Source: Anaerolineae bacterium CG2_30_57_67
GTDB lineage: Bacteria; Chloroflexota; Anaerolineae; Anaerolineales; Villigracilaceae
Direction of reading: 5' to 3'
Assembly: GCA_001872455.1 (NCBI GenBank)
Contig: MNXJ01000025.1
Span: 20,128 to 84,127, forward strand
DNA: 64,000 nt
Under the pieces are notes generated by a model. That model had not been told where the DNA came from, ran no database searches, and saw nothing but the letters and a program-made list of their open reading frames with translations. Shown one piece after another: positions 24,419 to 34,033 of the stretch (the first letter of the stretch is position 1; each line of letters opens with the position of its first letter). A program made the position numbers and the translations under genes.

Positions 24419-26650
24419 TTAGCGTCTACGCTCGAAGCCGCCACGTCCGCTGCCGCCGCGGTCATCGCGGCCACGTCCGCCACGGTCACCGCCGCCGCCA
24501 GGACGTCCGCCACCGCTCGGCTTGCGGTCGTGCTCGCGGGCTTCTTCGGCGGTCCAGCCTTCTAGCACGGCCTGGCGTGACAGGCGAATCTTGCCCGCCG
24601 GGTCAACATCCACCACCATCACGGTCAGTTCATCGCCCACGTTGCAGATGTCTTCGACTTTGTTGACGCGCTCGCTGTCGAGCTGCGAAATGTGAACCAG
24701 GCCGTCCATGCCGGGCAGAATTTGCACGAAGGCGCCAAAGGCTTCCACGCGCATGACCTTGCCAGTGTAGATGCGGCCAATTTCGGCGGTTTCGCCCAGC
24801 GATTCGACCCGCGCGCGCGCAATTTCCGCGCCGACGCCGTCGGTGCTGGCGATGTACACCGTGCCGTCTTCCTGTACGTCAATTTTGACTTTGGTTTCTT
24901 CTTGCAGGGCGCGGATGTTTTTGCCGCCCGGGCCAATCAACGCGCCGATTTTGTCCACCGGAATTTTGACGGTGATGATGCGCGGGGCGTGCGGTTTCAA
25001 CTCAGCGCGTGCCTGGGGCAGCACTTCGAGCATTTTGCCGAGGATGAAGAGCCGCGCTTCGTGCGCCTGCCCGAGCGCTTCTTTCATCATCTGCGTGCTC
25101 AGGCCGCTGATTTTGATGTCCATTTGCAGGGCGGTGATGCCTTGCGCGGTTCCGGCGACTTTGAAATCCATGTCGCCGAGGTGGTCTTCGGTGCCTTGGA
25201 TGTCGGTCAGAATCTTGTAGCGTCCGGTCGCGTCGGTGACAAGCCCCATCGCCACACCGGCTACCGGGGCTTTAATCGGCACACCGGCGTCCATCAGCGC
25301 CAGGGTAGAGCCGCAGACGGAGGCCATCGACGAGGAACCATTCGAGGCCAGCACTTCGCTCACCAGGCGCAGGGTGTAGGGGAAACTTTCCTCGGCGGGA
25401 ATGACCGGCTCGAGGGCGCGTTCTGCCAGGGCGCCGTGACCAATTTCGCGGCGCGACTGCCCACGCAGGGGTTTGACTTCGCCGGTGCAGTAGGGCGGGA
25501 AGTTGTAGTGGTGCATGTAGCGTTTGCTGTCCACCGGTGAGAGGTTGTCCAGCTCTTGCGCTTCGCCCAACGTGCCGAGGGTTGCCAGCGTGAGTACCTG
25601 CGTCTCGCCGCGGGTGAACAGGCCGGAGCCGTGCGCGCGCGGGCTGAGGCCGACTTCGCACCAAATTGGGCGGATTTCGGTCACGGCGCGCCCATCGGGG
25701 CGTTTGCCCATGCTGAGGATGCGTTCGCGCACGACGGCGCCTTCGGCCTCGCTGAAAGCAGTTTTGACGTCTTTTTCTACCGGGGCGGATTGTTCGCTGG
25801 TGCAAAATTCAGCAATCAGCGCGGTTTGGATGGCGTCCATGCCGTTGTAGAATTCGGCTTTAGCGAGCGGTTTGTCGAGCAGTTCGTTCATCGGCCCACT
25901 GACGCGGGCCAGGACGCGCTGGTTCAAGTCATCGGCGGCGTTGGAGAAGGAGGCTTCGCGTTTGGCCTTGCCGACTTCGGCGGTCATTTTGAGTTGCGCG
26001 TCAATAATCGGCTGAATGGATTTGTGGCCCAATTCCAGCGCGGCGGCCATGACGTCTTCGGGGATTTCATTCGCGCCGCATTCGACCATCAGGATGGCGT
26101 TGCGCGTACCGGCCAGGCGCAGGTCGAGGTCGGAGGCTTCGATTTCGGCGAAGGTCGGGTTGATGACGAATTCGCCGTTGACGCGGCCAATGCGCACCGC
26201 GCCGACCGGCCCGCCCCAGGGGATGTCGGAAATCATCACGGCGGCGGAGGCGGCGTTAATCGCCAGCACGTCGAGCGGGTTGATGCCGTCGGCGGAGAGT
26301 GAGAACATCATCACCTGCACTTCGTTGCGCATGCCGTGTTGGAAAAGCGGGCGCAGCGGGCGGTCGGTGAGACGCGCTGTTAGAATGGCTTCGGTGCTGG
26401 GGCGGCCTTCACGCCGGAAGAAGGAGCCGGGAATTTTGCCGCCCGCGTACAGGCGTTCTTCATATTCCACGCTGAGCGGGAAAAAGTCAATGCCATCGCG
26501 TACGCCGCCCATGGTGGCGGCGGCGAAAACAATCGAGTCACCCAATTGGATGGTGACTGCGCCGCCAGCCTGGGCGGCCAATTTGCCGGTTTCAAAAGTG
26601 ATGGTGTGCGTTCCCACCACAGCCGAATAGCGTTTTGCTTCGGGTTTCAT
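24419..26650 (-). CDS. pnp: Polyribonucleotide nucleotidyltransferase (PNPase)
   Basis: A 743-residue 3'-5' phosphorolytic exoribonuclease. Two RNase PH domains are separated by an alpha-helical linker. They are followed by a KH domain ([20 protein letters not shown]) and an S1 domain ([21 protein letters not shown]). The last 35 residues are a Gly/Arg-rich RGG-like tail ([15 protein letters not shown]), which probably adds RNA binding. AAGGAG upstream of ATG 26650 fixes the start; the frame continues open to 26755 but without a ribosome site. It lies downstream of rpsO, the common bacterial order. Confidence 0.95.
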   Translation of the reverse strand: MKPEAKRYSAVVGTHTITFETGKLAAQAGGAVTIQLGDSIVFAAATMGGVRDGIDFFPLSVEYEERLYAGGKIPGSFFRREGRPSTEAILTARLTDRPLRPLFQHGMRNEVQVMMFSLSADGINPLDVLAINAASAAVMISDIPWGGPVGAVRIGRVNGEFVINPTFAEIEASDLDLRLAGTRNAILMVECGANEIPEDVMAAALELGHKSIQPIIDAQLKMTAEVGKAKREASFSNAADDLNQRVLARVSGPMNELLDKPLAKAEFYNGMDAIQTALIAEFCTSEQSAPVEKDVKTAFSEAEGAVVRERILSMGKRPDGRAVTEIRPIWCEVGLSPRAHGSGLFTRGETQVLTLATLGTLGEAQELDNLSPVDSKRYMHHYNFPPYCTGEVKPLRGQSRREIGHGALAERALEPVIPAEESFPYTLRLVSEVLASNGSSSMASVCGSTLALMDAGVPIKAPVAGVAMGLVTDATGRYKILTDIQGTEDHLGDMDFKVAGTAQGITALQMDIKISGLSTQMMKEALGQAHEARLFILGKMLEVLPQARAELKPHAPRIITVKIPVDKIGALIGPGGKNIRALQEETKVKIDVQEDGTVYIASTDGVGAEIARARVESLGETAEIGRIYTGKVMRVEAFGAFVQILPGMDGLVHISQLDSERVNKVEDICNVGDELTVMVVDVDPAGKIRLSRQAVLEGWTAEEAREHDRKPSGGGRPGGGGDRGGRGRDDRGGSGRGGFERRR

Positions 26651-26780
26651 AGGTTGTTGATCTCCTTGGTGCGCAAGATTTTGCTTGCGTTCCCATAAGT
26701 TTCCCCGCTTCAGGGACTGAAGACTGCGGACAAACGAGTTGTTCGCACTATTCAATTCCTGACGGGGACGATGATTAAAA

Positions 26781-26812
26781 AGGCCCTAAAGGCCGGGTGA
26801 CCTTTAGGGCCT
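26781..26812 (-). terminator. Hairpin between rpsO and pnp
   Basis: A perfect 12-bp stem (26781-26792 with 26801-26812) with an 8-base loop, followed on the minus strand by TTTTTAA. It can end rpsO transcripts or act as a processing/read-through site that sets pnp expression. Confidence 0.85.
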
Positions 26813-26821
26813 CACGTTCAC

Positions 26822-27097
26822 TTACTTGGTGCGGCGCAGGGACAGTTTTTCGGTGACGGCCAGGTAGCGCGCATAATCGTTCTTGCGCATGTAGGCCAGC
26901 AGGCGGCGGCGGCGGCCAACCATGCTTAATAGACCATGCCGGCACGATTCATCGTGCTTATTGGCGCGCAGATGCTCAGTCAGTTGAGCGATGCGTTTGG
27001 TCAAAATTGCTACCTGAACTTCCGGCGAACCGGTGTCGGTGTCGTGGCGGTGAAAACCGCCGATCACCTCGGTTTTTACTTCCTTATTGAGTGACAT
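26822..27097 (-). CDS. rpsO: Ribosomal protein S15
   Basis: A 91-residue 30S subunit protein binding 16S rRNA and needed for early platform assembly. [21 protein letters not shown] and [23 protein letters not shown] are diagnostic. GAAAGGAGAAG precedes the ATG. It is followed by pnp, with a hairpin between. In several bacteria S15 represses its own mRNA; no clear pseudoknot was identified in the short leader here. Confidence 0.97.
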   Translation of the reverse strand: MSLNKEVKTEVIGGFHRHDTDTGSPEVQVAILTKRIAQLTEHLRANKHDESCRHGLLSMVGRRRRLLAYMRKNDYARYLAVTEKLSLRRTK

Positions 27098-27203
27098 GAC
27101 GTTTGCTTCTCCTTTCTAAAAGATGGTGCAGGTCTCCATGCCTCAAGCGCTTACCGGGGGCAGGACCAGTCACGGGTTGTCATTATACCAAAGATTTCGG
27201 CGT

Positions 27204-27209
27204 TATAAT
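27204..27209 (+). promoter_or_regulatory. -10 element giving a leaderless E1-alpha transcript
   Basis: TATAAT ends only 6 bases before the ATG at 27216, so transcription would begin at or next to the start codon. TTGTCA at 27177-27182 is the best upstream hexamer, but its 21-base spacing is long. No ribosome site is seen before the ATG. Confidence 0.5.
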
Positions 27210-27215
27210 CGCCCC

Positions 27216-28109
27216 ATGCACTTGACCAACGCCCTCTACCGCGTCATGCTCCTCATCCGTCGCTTTGAAGAACGCGCTTTGTTGGAGTTTTCCACGGGGA
27301 AACTCTTTGGCACCACCCATGCCTACATCGGCCAGGAAGCCAATGCCGCCGCGCTTTTTTCCCTGACAGATTCCGGCGATGTTGTCTTCAGTAATCATCG
27401 TTGTCATGGTCACTTCATCGCCTACGGCGGCGACCCCTATGCCCTGGCCGCCGAGTTGATGGGAAAGGCCACGGGTCTTGTTGGCGGGCGCGGTGGCAGT
27501 CAGCACATTCACTGGCGCAATTTTTATTCCAACGGCATTCAAGGTGGCATCGTCCCGGTGGCAACTGGCATAGCATTGGCCGAGAAATTGCAAAAAACCG
27601 GCAAAATCGCCATCGTTTTTCTCGGTGATGGCACGTTGGGCGAAGGCGCTGTGTATGAAAGCCTCAACCTGGCCGCGCTCTGGCAAATTCCCGTGCTTTA
27701 CGTCGTCGAAAATAACCGTTACGCCCAAACCACGCCGATCGAAAACGGGGTTGCTGGTTCCATCGCGGCGCGCTTTCAGGCTTTTGGAATAAAAACCTGG
27801 GAGATGGCCTCCAGCGACGTATTGGAACTGCGACCTGGGCTGAATGAGGCTCTTCAGCATGCGCGCGCCAGCGGACTCCCGGCGGCCTGTATTTTGCACA
27901 CCCACCGATTTGCCGCCCACAGCAAAGGTGACGATCCGCGTCCGCGCGAGGAGATTGCCAGAATCCGCGCTGCATACGACCCGCTGACGCTTCATGCCCC
28001 GCGCGTGGAGTCCGTTGCCCGCGCCGCCATCGAAGCCGAAGTTACCTCTGTTGTCCAAGACGCCTTCACCCGTGCCGCATCTGACCCATTTCCGACCCTT
28101 TCCAATTGA
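27216..28109 (+). CDS. Thiamine-dependent 2-oxoacid (pyruvate/acetoin-type) dehydrogenase E1 alpha subunit
   Basis: A 297-residue protein with the TPP motif GDGTLGEG...ENNRYAQTT (about residues 137-169). HAYIGQEANAAAL, NHRCHGHFIAYGG and GGRGGSQHIH near the N-terminus are typical of E1-alpha. It decarboxylates a 2-oxoacid on TPP and passes the acyl group to a lipoyl domain. The matching beta subunit is not adjacent but 17 kb downstream, beyond the signalling genes. The start at 27216 is preferred to 27123 because homology begins there and a -10 element lies just ahead. A receiver-domain gene starts 8 bases after the stop. Confidence 0.88.
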   Translation: MHLTNALYRVMLLIRRFEERALLEFSTGKLFGTTHAYIGQEANAAALFSLTDSGDVVFSNHRCHGHFIAYGGDPYALAAELMGKATGLVGGRGGSQHIHWRNFYSNGIQGGIVPVATGIALAEKLQKTGKIAIVFLGDGTLGEGAVYESLNLAALWQIPVLYVVENNRYAQTTPIENGVAGSIAARFQAFGIKTWEMASSDVLELRPGLNEALQHARASGLPAACILHTHRFAAHSKGDDPRPREEIARIRAAYDPLTLHAPRVESVARAAIEAEVTSVVQDAFTRAASDPFPTLSN

Positions 28110-28117
28110 CACTCAAC

Positions 28118-28489
28118 ATGACAACCATTCTGATTATCGAAGATATTCCTGACAATGCCGAATTGGCGCGTAAGGCGCTGACAGCTGGCGGGTATGCCAC
28201 TTTGCACGCGCCTGACGCCGAAAGCGGTCTGCAAATGGCGCAAGGCCTCCAGCCCGATTTGATTCTGCTCGATTTGGGTTTACCCGACTACGACGGCCAA
28301 ACCCTGGCCGGTTGGCTGCGCGCCGACCCGCAAACCGCCGCCATTCCCATCGTCGCTTTCACCGCCTGGCCGGAGGAAACTGCTCGTCAAATGGCCGTCA
28401 CTTATGGCTGTCGGGGGTACATTGCGAAGCCCATTGTGCGCGTGAACGATTTTCTTGCCAAAATTGCCTCGTTTTTGAAAACAAATTAA
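28118..28489 (+). CDS. Single-domain response regulator
   Basis: A 123-residue CheY-like receiver with the acidic pocket (IIEDIPDNAE), phosphoacceptor aspartate in LILLDLGLPDYDG, Thr in FTAW and Lys in YIAKPI. No output domain. It can carry phosphate between kinases and partners. It begins 8 bases after E1-alpha and ends 1 base before the acetyltransferase gene, so they form one transcription unit. Confidence 0.9.
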   Translation: MTTILIIEDIPDNAELARKALTAGGYATLHAPDAESGLQMAQGLQPDLILLDLGLPDYDGQTLAGWLRADPQTAAIPIVAFTAWPEETARQMAVTYGCRGYIAKPIVRVNDFLAKIASFLKTN

Positions 28490-28490
28490 T

Positions 28491-29363
28491 ATGGTACTGC
28501 CCCCCGCTTCTGAAGTACAGTTGATTGCGGCCAGTCAATTCAGCATTGAGCAATTGACCGCCATTTACAATCAGACTCGTGTAGATTATTTGATTCCCAT
28601 GCCGATGAACGCCGCCCGTCTGCAAGAATACATCAGCACCTATGACGTGGATTTGCCGCACTCGCTGGTTGCCGCCACGCCTGAAGGTGAATTGCTCGGC
28701 GTTGCCATGCTTGGCGTGCGCAAACAGCGCGCCTGGATTACACGCCTGGGTGTTCTCCCGGTGACCCGCCGGCATGGCGCTGGCTGGGCGCTGGTTTCGG
28801 GCTTGTTGGAGCAGGCCGCCGACGTGGGGCTGGATTTTGCCATGCTCGAAGTGATTAAAAACAACGCCCCTGCGCATCAACTTTTTCTCAAACTTGGCTT
28901 TCGTGAAATTGGAGAATTGCTGGTCCTGCGGCGTTCGCCGACAATTCCACCGCCCGACCCGGTTATCGCTGACGCCCAACGACTTGACCGCGCCGATGCC
29001 CTGGCGTTGCTGGGGCGCGAACGTGATTTTCAGCCCTGGACGAACCAATCGGAAACTTTGTTTAATGCCCAGGATGTCTCCGGCTTGCACGTTACACTGG
29101 CAGATGGCAGTCGCGGCTGGCTGGTCTATCAGCGCCAAAAATTCACTCTGACGCGCTTTGCCTACGCCACCGAAGTCGGCGACCCGGCCCAGGTGGCCTG
29201 CGCTTTTCTCTCGCATCTGCATTACCAGTATCCGCGGCTCGATACCCAGGTTGAAAATATCCGTGTGGACGACCCGCATTTACCCGCTTTTTATGCCATG
29301 GGGTATATCGAATCTTTTCGCCGTATCGAAATGTGGCGCGGCGAAGCGCCGTTGTTTTTATAA
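28491..29363 (+). CDS. GNAT-family N-acetyltransferase
   Basis: A 290-residue protein. Residues about 60-150 form a GNAT fold with the acetyl-CoA-binding region (ITRLGVLPVTRRHGAGWALVSGLLE) and the later NNAPAHQLFLKLGFREIGE segment. The C-terminal half (about 160-290) looks like a second, degenerate GNAT repeat (YAMGYIESFRRIEMW). The acceptor is unknown. It sits between a receiver gene and a histidine kinase, so it may modify a signalling protein, but this is only positional inference. Confidence 0.82.
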   Translation: MVLPPASEVQLIAASQFSIEQLTAIYNQTRVDYLIPMPMNAARLQEYISTYDVDLPHSLVAATPEGELLGVAMLGVRKQRAWITRLGVLPVTRRHGAGWALVSGLLEQAADVGLDFAMLEVIKNNAPAHQLFLKLGFREIGELLVLRRSPTIPPPDPVIADAQRLDRADALALLGRERDFQPWTNQSETLFNAQDVSGLHVTLADGSRGWLVYQRQKFTLTRFAYATEVGDPAQVACAFLSHLHYQYPRLDTQVENIRVDDPHLPAFYAMGYIESFRRIEMWRGEAPLFL

Positions 29364-29384
29364 CTTACAATTTGTGAGTCAAGC

Positions 29385-31499
29385 ATGACTTCTCCCACCC
29401 TAAAAATTATTGACGAAAAATATCAGCACCAGCGTCAGGCGCTTGCCGCGCTCCCCTTGCCGGTTTTAATTCTGTCTGCTGACGGGCAAGTCATCGAGGC
29501 GAATCGGCGGTTTCGAGAGCATTTTCCCTTTGCGTCAGGACAGAAAAATGAGTTTTGCGATACGGTCGGATGGCAAAAATTGTTAGAATTATTACACCAG
29601 CGCGGTTTTTTGGAGGAATACCCGCTCGGCGTGACGGATGCGGATGGACGCGTTGCATCGGTTTTGCTTTCGGCCTATCCTCTTGACGTGGATGGCGAAA
29701 AGGCCTTCATCATCTTAATGATGGATGCAACTCACGAAAAGAAGATACAGACCGATTTTACTCGTCAAATTGAACGCCTGAACGCCCTCTACAGCGTCAA
29801 TCAAGCCGTTGTCAGTGGCCTCGATTTGGACGGCATTCTTAAAATGCTGGCTCAAAAAGCCGCTGAACTGTTGGATGTGGACGCTGTTTCCGTTCTCCTG
29901 TTTGATAGCGAGACCCAAACGCTGGAATTTGCTGTTCGTCAGGGTTTTCACACGGATGCGATTAAATTTACCAGACTGAAGGTGGGATCAGGTTTGGCTG
30001 GGCGCGCCGCTCAAGAGCGCTCAATTGTTCACATCTCCAATCTGGCGGAACTAAACGGCAACTCTGCTTTGGTGAAGGCGCTGATAGGCGAACAGTTTGT
30101 GGCCTACTACGGCATTCCACTCATCTCGCAGGGTGAACTGCTCGGCGTAATGGAAATCTTTCACCGCGCCGAACTCACTGTCAGCCCGGATTGGTTGATA
30201 TTTCTGCAAACTCTGGCCGGGCAGGCCGCCATCGCCATCCGCAACGCGCACATGTTCCAGACCGCCCGCCAAAATTTGGATGAAATTAACGCCCTCTATA
30301 AAATCAATCAAGACCTGATTGCCAGTACCGACCCTGGCACCCTGATGAAAAACGTGGTTGACCTGCTTCAGGCCAATTTTGGCTATTATTATGTTCAGGT
30401 CTTCGTGCGCGATGCCAAAACTGGCGATTTTGTCATGCGCGAGGGCAGCGGCGAAATTGGTCAAAAAATTAAGAACTTGGGCTACCGGCTGGCGCCCGGC
30501 GCGGGGTTGGTGGGTTTTACCGCCGAAACCGGCAAACCGTTTCTGACCAATGACGTGGAACAGGTGATTTCTTTTGAACGTCCGCCCTTCCTGATTGGCA
30601 CCCAATCTGAACTGGCGGTTCCCATTCGCGCCGCCGGACAGTTTCTCGGGCTGCTCGACGTTCACCAGACGCCGCCGCTCCTGCTGACCGAGCGCGACGT
30701 GCGCCTGGTTTTTACGGTAGCCGACCAGTTGGCAATTGCCCTGCAAAAAGCCAATCTTTACACCGAACTGCAAGAATCCCTGCGTCAGGAACAGGAAACC
30801 CGCGCCCAACTCATTCACAATGAAAAATTGACGGTTGCCGGGCGCCTGCTGGCCTCGGTTTCGCACGAACTCAACAACCCTATTCAGGCCATTCAAAACG
30901 CGCTTTTTTTACTGAAATCGGAAAATCTTTCAGCGCAGGGCCGCCAGGATTTGGAAATCGTCCTGGCCGAAACTGACCGCATGGCCGCCATGCTGCAACG
31001 GCTGCGCCGCTCTTACCTTCCGGCGGGCCGCGGCGAATTTTCCCCGGTGGCGCTTAATGACTTGGTTGACGAAGTATCCATGCTGGTCGCTACTCACCTG
31101 CGACACAGCCAGATTTCCTTTGAGTTTCACCCCGACCCCGACCTGCCGCTGGTTTTGGGCAGCGAAGACCAACTGCGGCAGGTGATTCTCAACCTGGTCA
31201 TCAACGCTGTGGATGCCATGTCCTCGGGCGGCCATCTGACAATTTCCACGCAGGCAGACGAGCCGCGCGGCGAAATCCTCGTCACCATTGCCGATAGCGG
31301 CCCGGGCATCGCCCCGGAAGTTTTGCCAAAAATCTTTGAGGCATTCGTCACCACCAAGGAACACGGCTCGGGCCTCGGGCTGAATATTTGCTCCCAAATC
31401 GTTCAGGCGCATCAGGGGCGCATCAGCGCCGAAAACAACCCGCAGGGCGGCGCCACCTTCTTCGTTTGGCTGCCCGCTGCCGGAGCGGAGGCCGAATGA
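29385..31499 (+). CDS. Soluble PAS-GAF-GAF histidine kinase
   Basis: A 704-residue cytoplasmic sensor kinase without membrane helices. PAS-like domain about 15-125, GAF1 about 145-300, GAF2 about 320-465, HisKA with phosphoacceptor His494 in SVSHELNNPIQAI, and HATPase with NLVINAVDAM, DSGPGI and GSGLGLNI. The ligand is unknown; GAF domains often bind nucleotides, haem or small molecules. Its stop overlaps the start of the next response regulator by 4 bases (ATGA), so they are probably a cognate pair. Confidence 0.92.
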   Translation: MTSPTLKIIDEKYQHQRQALAALPLPVLILSADGQVIEANRRFREHFPFASGQKNEFCDTVGWQKLLELLHQRGFLEEYPLGVTDADGRVASVLLSAYPLDVDGEKAFIILMMDATHEKKIQTDFTRQIERLNALYSVNQAVVSGLDLDGILKMLAQKAAELLDVDAVSVLLFDSETQTLEFAVRQGFHTDAIKFTRLKVGSGLAGRAAQERSIVHISNLAELNGNSALVKALIGEQFVAYYGIPLISQGELLGVMEIFHRAELTVSPDWLIFLQTLAGQAAIAIRNAHMFQTARQNLDEINALYKINQDLIASTDPGTLMKNVVDLLQANFGYYYVQVFVRDAKTGDFVMREGSGEIGQKIKNLGYRLAPGAGLVGFTAETGKPFLTNDVEQVISFERPPFLIGTQSELAVPIRAAGQFLGLLDVHQTPPLLLTERDVRLVFTVADQLAIALQKANLYTELQESLRQEQETRAQLIHNEKLTVAGRLLASVSHELNNPIQAIQNALFLLKSENLSAQGRQDLEIVLAETDRMAAMLQRLRRSYLPAGRGEFSPVALNDLVDEVSMLVATHLRHSQISFEFHPDPDLPLVLGSEDQLRQVILNLVINAVDAMSSGGHLTISTQADEPRGEILVTIADSGPGIAPEVLPKIFEAFVTTKEHGSGLGLNICSQIVQAHQGRISAENNPQGGATFFVWLPAAGAEAE

Positions 31500-32299
31500 C
31501 TCTCAGCGGGAAAATTCTCATCGTGGATGACGAAGCCGTTCTGCGGCAGACGCTGGCGCGTATTCTTCAGCAGGCCGGGTTGGAGGTGACGATCGCTGAA
31601 AACGCCGCCCAAGCGCTGGCCTTTTTGCAAAACACACGTTTCGACCTGGTCTACATGGATATTCGCATGCCCGGCATGCCCGGCCTCGACGCGCTCGAAG
31701 CGGCGCGCGCGCTGCAGCCTGGCCTGCCGGTGGTGCTGTTCACTGCCCAACCCGACCTGGCCTCGGCGGTGGAAGCCCTGCGGCGCGGCGCGAGCGACTA
31801 CCTGCTCAAACCGCTCAAACCCGAAGTGATTCTTGAAAAAACCCAGTCCATTCTGCTTACCCAGCGCAAAGAACGCCGTAAGCGTGAAATTTTAGCGCAA
31901 ATTGGAAGCCTTCAGACCGAATTAAAAGAACTTGAAATCGGCCAGGTGAATTCTTCCGCGCTTGAGATTTTCTCCGCGCCCGATGTGGAGCGTTACCTGA
32001 AGCGTGGCGCCCTGACCCTGGATATGCACACCCGCCGTTTGCTGGTCGCAGACCGGCAAGTTTCTCTACCTCCGGCCTCCTTTGACATTTTACTCGTTCT
32101 GACGCGCCATTCTCCGCGCGTGGTGGATTATCGCACGCTTTTAGCAGAGGCTCTGGGCTATCAGGTGGACGCGCGCGAAGCGCAAGAATTGGTCAAGTGG
32201 CATATCCATCACATTCGTCAGGCGATTGAACCAGATGCCAGAAATCCCATCTACCTCTTCAACCTGCGTGGGGTTGGCTACCGTTTGGTGATGGATTAA
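31496..32299 (+). CDS. Response regulator with winged-helix output
   Basis: A 267-residue protein: receiver at 1-120 (IVDDEAV, phosphoacceptor in LVYMDIRMPG, YLLKPL), a coiled linker, and a C-terminal OmpR/PhoB-type winged helix (LDMHTRRLLVADRQVSLPP...FNLRGVGYRLV). This is the only DNA-binding response regulator in the island and so the likely transcriptional output. The start overlaps the kinase stop as ATGA; the frame is open further upstream inside the kinase gene, but that part is not protein-like. Confidence 0.92.
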   Translation: MTLSGKILIVDDEAVLRQTLARILQQAGLEVTIAENAAQALAFLQNTRFDLVYMDIRMPGMPGLDALEAARALQPGLPVVLFTAQPDLASAVEALRRGASDYLLKPLKPEVILEKTQSILLTQRKERRKREILAQIGSLQTELKELEIGQVNSSALEIFSAPDVERYLKRGALTLDMHTRRLLVADRQVSLPPASFDILLVLTRHSPRVVDYRTLLAEALGYQVDAREAQELVKWHIHHIRQAIEPDARNPIYLFNLRGVGYRLVMD

Positions 32300-32372
32300 A
32301 ACGGTTTTTTCCAAACTTTTGCAAACTTTTCTTTAGAAACACAATCCTTCGTTTGGTTAATTTTGGGGCAAA

Positions 32373-33887
32373 ATGAAAGTGATGAAAACTCAACAAATAT
32401 CTCCTGCTTCTGCTAAAACGCGGGTGCTCGTTGTAGACGATCACCCCAACACCGCATCTATGTTGGCGCGCGCTATTGCCCAACTGGGGCCCAAGGTCAC
32501 GGTTCTTTCTGCCGACAGCGGCGAAAGCGCTTTGAAAATCACTCGTGACCAATCGGTGGATATTCTCATCACCGATATGATGATGACCGGAATCAACGGG
32601 TTAGAACTCATTGAAAAATTGCAGGCGCACCCGGCGGGCGGACCTTCCTTCACTGTTCTCGTCACTGCTTACGATATTCCCGGTTTGAAAATTACTGCGC
32701 ACCGTCTTAAGGTTAATGAAGTTGTCATCAAACCTGTCCGACCAGAGCGCATTTGCCAACTGGTTGCCACTGCCATTGCCGAATTTGGCGCTGAGCCGGC
32801 AGGAGTATTGCCCGAAGTTAAACCCCAGCCTAAAATTCTGATCGCCGATGACTTGCCTGATAACGTCACTCTGCTGGTGCGCTACCTCACCAATGAGGGT
32901 TATGCCTGCCTGCAGGCCTCGGACGGGGAACAGGCGCTGGCGAAAATCCGCGCTGAAATGCCGGATTTGATTCTGCTCGACATGAACATGCCGGTCAAAG
33001 ACGGCTTGCAAACCCTGCATGAGATTCGTACCGACCCGGCCATCAGCCATTTGCCGGTCATTATTCTTACTGCTGCCCGCATTGAGCCGATGGATATGCA
33101 AATGGCCTTGAACATCGGCGCGGATGATTATGTCACAAAACCCTTTGACCGGCGCGAACTGCTGGCGCGCATTCGCACCCGCTTGCGGGTCAAAGAATCT
33201 GACGATCTCATTCGCCGCCGCAATAAGGAATTGAGCCTGTTGCCAGAAATTGGCCGCGAATTGAGCGCGCATACCGATATAGACGAATTGACCCGCCTGA
33301 TTTTGCGGCGCACGGTCCAAACGCTGGGCGCACTTTGGGGGCAGATTGTCTTGCTCGACCCGCAAGGAAACATCAGCCAGAAATCGTATCATTTCGCGGT
33401 AGACGAGAACCCGGACGCTGCTTTGCCAGATTTGAAGGCTTTAATTCAGCGCTTGCGTGAAACGCGCCAGGGCTTCATCATCAGCGACACGCAGCACGAT
33501 CTGCGCTGGCCGGTCGTCGGGCAGAGTTCCGCCCGCTCGGTGGTGGTAACACCGCTTTTTGGCCGGACGGAATTGCTTGGCCTGCTGATTTTGGCGAATG
33601 AAACGCCAAATTATTTTCTTACTGAACACTTTCTGCTGCTACAGGCGATTGCCGGTCAGGCGGCGATTGCCATTGACAATGCGCGTCTGTTCACCCTGCT
33701 TAAAAATCAGCCCGCCGCTGGTCAGCCGAATGGCCTGAAAACGTTGACCAGCCTGATGGAACGCGCCAAAACCACCCAGATTACCCAAACCAGCGACATT
33801 CTGGAAATGGAAAATCGCAAATTTTCCACGCTGGTGAATTGGATTGACGGTCGTTACGTGGTCACCTTACGCGAAGTTACCCGCTAA
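32373..33887 (+). CDS. REC-REC-GAF signalling protein
   Basis: A 504-residue soluble protein. Receiver 1 is at about 15-140 (VVDDHPNTAS, ILITDMMMTG, VIKPVRP) and receiver 2 at about 153-275 (IADDLPDNV, LILLDMNMPV, YVTKPFD). A short coil is followed by a GAF domain (about 295-445) and a C-terminal tail with no known output domain. Two phosphorylation sites with a GAF domain suggest signal integration by protein contacts. An ATG at 32382 is an alternative start. Confidence 0.87.
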   Translation: MKVMKTQQISPASAKTRVLVVDDHPNTASMLARAIAQLGPKVTVLSADSGESALKITRDQSVDILITDMMMTGINGLELIEKLQAHPAGGPSFTVLVTAYDIPGLKITAHRLKVNEVVIKPVRPERICQLVATAIAEFGAEPAGVLPEVKPQPKILIADDLPDNVTLLVRYLTNEGYACLQASDGEQALAKIRAEMPDLILLDMNMPVKDGLQTLHEIRTDPAISHLPVIILTAARIEPMDMQMALNIGADDYVTKPFDRRELLARIRTRLRVKESDDLIRRRNKELSLLPEIGRELSAHTDIDELTRLILRRTVQTLGALWGQIVLLDPQGNISQKSYHFAVDENPDAALPDLKALIQRLRETRQGFIISDTQHDLRWPVVGQSSARSVVVTPLFGRTELLGLLILANETPNYFLTEHFLLLQAIAGQAAIAIDNARLFTLLKNQPAAGQPNGLKTLTSLMERAKTTQITQTSDILEMENRKFSTLVNWIDGRYVVTLREVTR

Positions 33888-34033
33888 AAAACAACAGGCG
33901 TAGAAAGCGTAACGGATTAAGGCACGTGTTTTCACGTTTCGCTGCCGCTGGTTTCCAATGCAGAATATACTCTGGCTAACCAAGAGCATATTTCAAATAA
34001 AGGTTTTCAATTTTCAACCTATGGAGATTCAAA

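Noticed and set aside
27123..27215. N-terminal extension of E1-alpha from the ATG at 27123
   Set aside because: The extra 31 residues do not match E1-alpha proteins and would span the TATAAT at 27204; the start at 27216 fits better.
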